This document shows positions 5,761 through 6,232 of a stretch of DNA of 6,232 nucleotides, in pieces; within the stretch, counting starts at the first letter, position 1; every line of letters starts with the position of its first letter. The position numbers and the translations under genes are program-made. The DNA comes from Halobacteriales archaeon SW_5_68_122. Its GTDB lineage: Archaea > Halobacteriota > Halobacteria > Halobacteriales > Haloarculaceae. Under the pieces are notes generated by a model that was not told the DNA's origin, ran no database searches, and saw only the letters and a program-made list of their open reading frames with translations. Where the stretch lies: the NCBI GenBank assembly GCA_003022815.1, contig PXSL01000094.1, positions 1 through 6,232 on the forward strand, read 5' to 3'.

Positions 5761-6232
5761 GTGCGCTACCGGAACCTCCTTCTGTTCTGCCTGCTGGCGG
5801 CGGTCTGGGGGTCGGCGTTCATGGCCATCAAGGCCGGTCTTGGGACGCTGGCGTCGCCGGCGTACTTCTACGAGGCGCCGGTACTGTTCGCGGCGCTTCG
5901 GTTCGACGTCGCCGGCGCCGCGATGCTCGGTTATGGGGCGTGGGCGACCGAGCGGTGGCGGCCCCGCGAGCGGATCGAGTGGTTGCTTGTCGCCGTGGGG
6001 GCCGTCTTCATCATCGCCGGCTACCACTCGCTGCTGTTCGTCGGCGAGCGGGGCACCACGAGCGCCGCCGCGGCCGTCATCATCTCGCTGTCGCCGGTGC
6101 TCACGACCGCCTTCGCTCGGGCCTTCCTCCCGGACGAACGGCTCACCGCCCTCGGGGTGGTCGGCATGCTGCTGGGGCTCGTCGGCGTGGCGGTCCTGTC
6201 GCGGCCGGACCCCGGCAACCTCGTCGGCTCCC
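5761..6232 (+). CDS. EamA/DMT-superfamily membrane transporter, N-terminal part, cut by window edge
   Basis: This is an integral membrane protein of the drug/metabolite transporter superfamily, which exports or exchanges small metabolites; the substrate cannot be deduced. The 157 visible residues hold about five membrane segments, near 5-24, 40-61, 73-94, 99-123 and 128-147. This is the first of the two five-helix EamA repeats expected in a chain of about 300 residues. Family marks are AAVWGSAFMAIKAG in helix 1, FAALRFDVAGAAML in helix 2, and SAAAAVIISLSPVLTTAFAR with FLPDERLT before helix 5. The frame is open to the window end with no damage. GTG at 5761 (MRYRNLLLF) is chosen because helix 1 starts directly after it and a promoter-like run sits about 28 bases before it. 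ATG 5704 is the alternative. The gene is divergent from the RNase H-like gene. Confidence 0.9.
   Translation, partial: MRYRNLLLFCLLAAVWGSAFMAIKAGLGTLASPAYFYEAPVLFAALRFDVAGAAMLGYGAWATERWRPRERIEWLLVAVGAVFIIAGYHSLLFVGERGTTSAAAAVIISLSPVLTTAFARAFLPDERLTALGVVGMLLGLVGVAVLSRPDPGNLVGS

Noticed and set aside
4942..6027. Long minus-strand open frame of 361 codons
   Set aside because: It is antisense to the EamA transporter and GNAT end and out of frame for most of the RNase H-like gene. It is Arg/Pro/Thr-rich, low in complexity and has no domain motifs. Only the short segment from 5592 to about 5524 is the real N-terminus of the RNase H-like gene.

Overview
The window looks like a stretch of haloarchaeal chromosome. 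Base composition is strongly G+C rich. The deduced proteins are very acidic. Several genes carry an A/T-rich box about 26-27 bases before the start codon with almost no room for a leader, as in haloarchaeal leaderless transcription. The gene families also fit: an archaeal cis-prenyltransferase, a small CspA, a DUF5778-like protein, a fused siroheme decarboxylase and a C-terminally extended glutamyl-tRNA reductase. The species cannot be named from the sequence.

Layout, left to right: the N-terminal part of an undecaprenyl/polyprenyl diphosphate synthase on the minus strand (1-512); a 201-base divergent spacer; a cold-shock protein (714-908, +); a small conserved halophile protein (1010-1414, +); a heme-biosynthesis operon (1478-4461, +) of fused siroheme decarboxylase ahbAB, a Met8/CysG-type precorrin-2 dehydrogenase, and hemA, joined by 4-base ATGA and GTGA start/stop overlaps; a GNAT acetyltransferase (4523-4954, +); a converging RNase H-like gene on the minus strand (5592-4976); and the first part of an EamA/DMT transporter (5761-end, +).

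The operon covers non-adjacent steps of one route. HemA makes glutamate-1-semialdehyde from glutamyl-tRNA, the entry to tetrapyrroles. The Met8-like protein would turn precorrin-2 into sirohydrochlorin. AhbAB would decarboxylate siroheme on the alternative, coproporphyrinogen-independent archaeal heme pathway. 

The most notable feature is damage. The precorrin-2 dehydrogenase and the RNase H-like gene each lack an internal piece (about 25-30 and 10-20 codons by family comparison) and change frame at the gap. The acetyltransferase between them has ATA where the start codon is expected. Either this 3-kb stretch is decaying or, perhaps more likely given that one gene belongs to heme synthesis, the assembly has small deletions here. 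I see no mobile element, CRISPR array, tRNA or rRNA, and no convincing novel multi-gene system.
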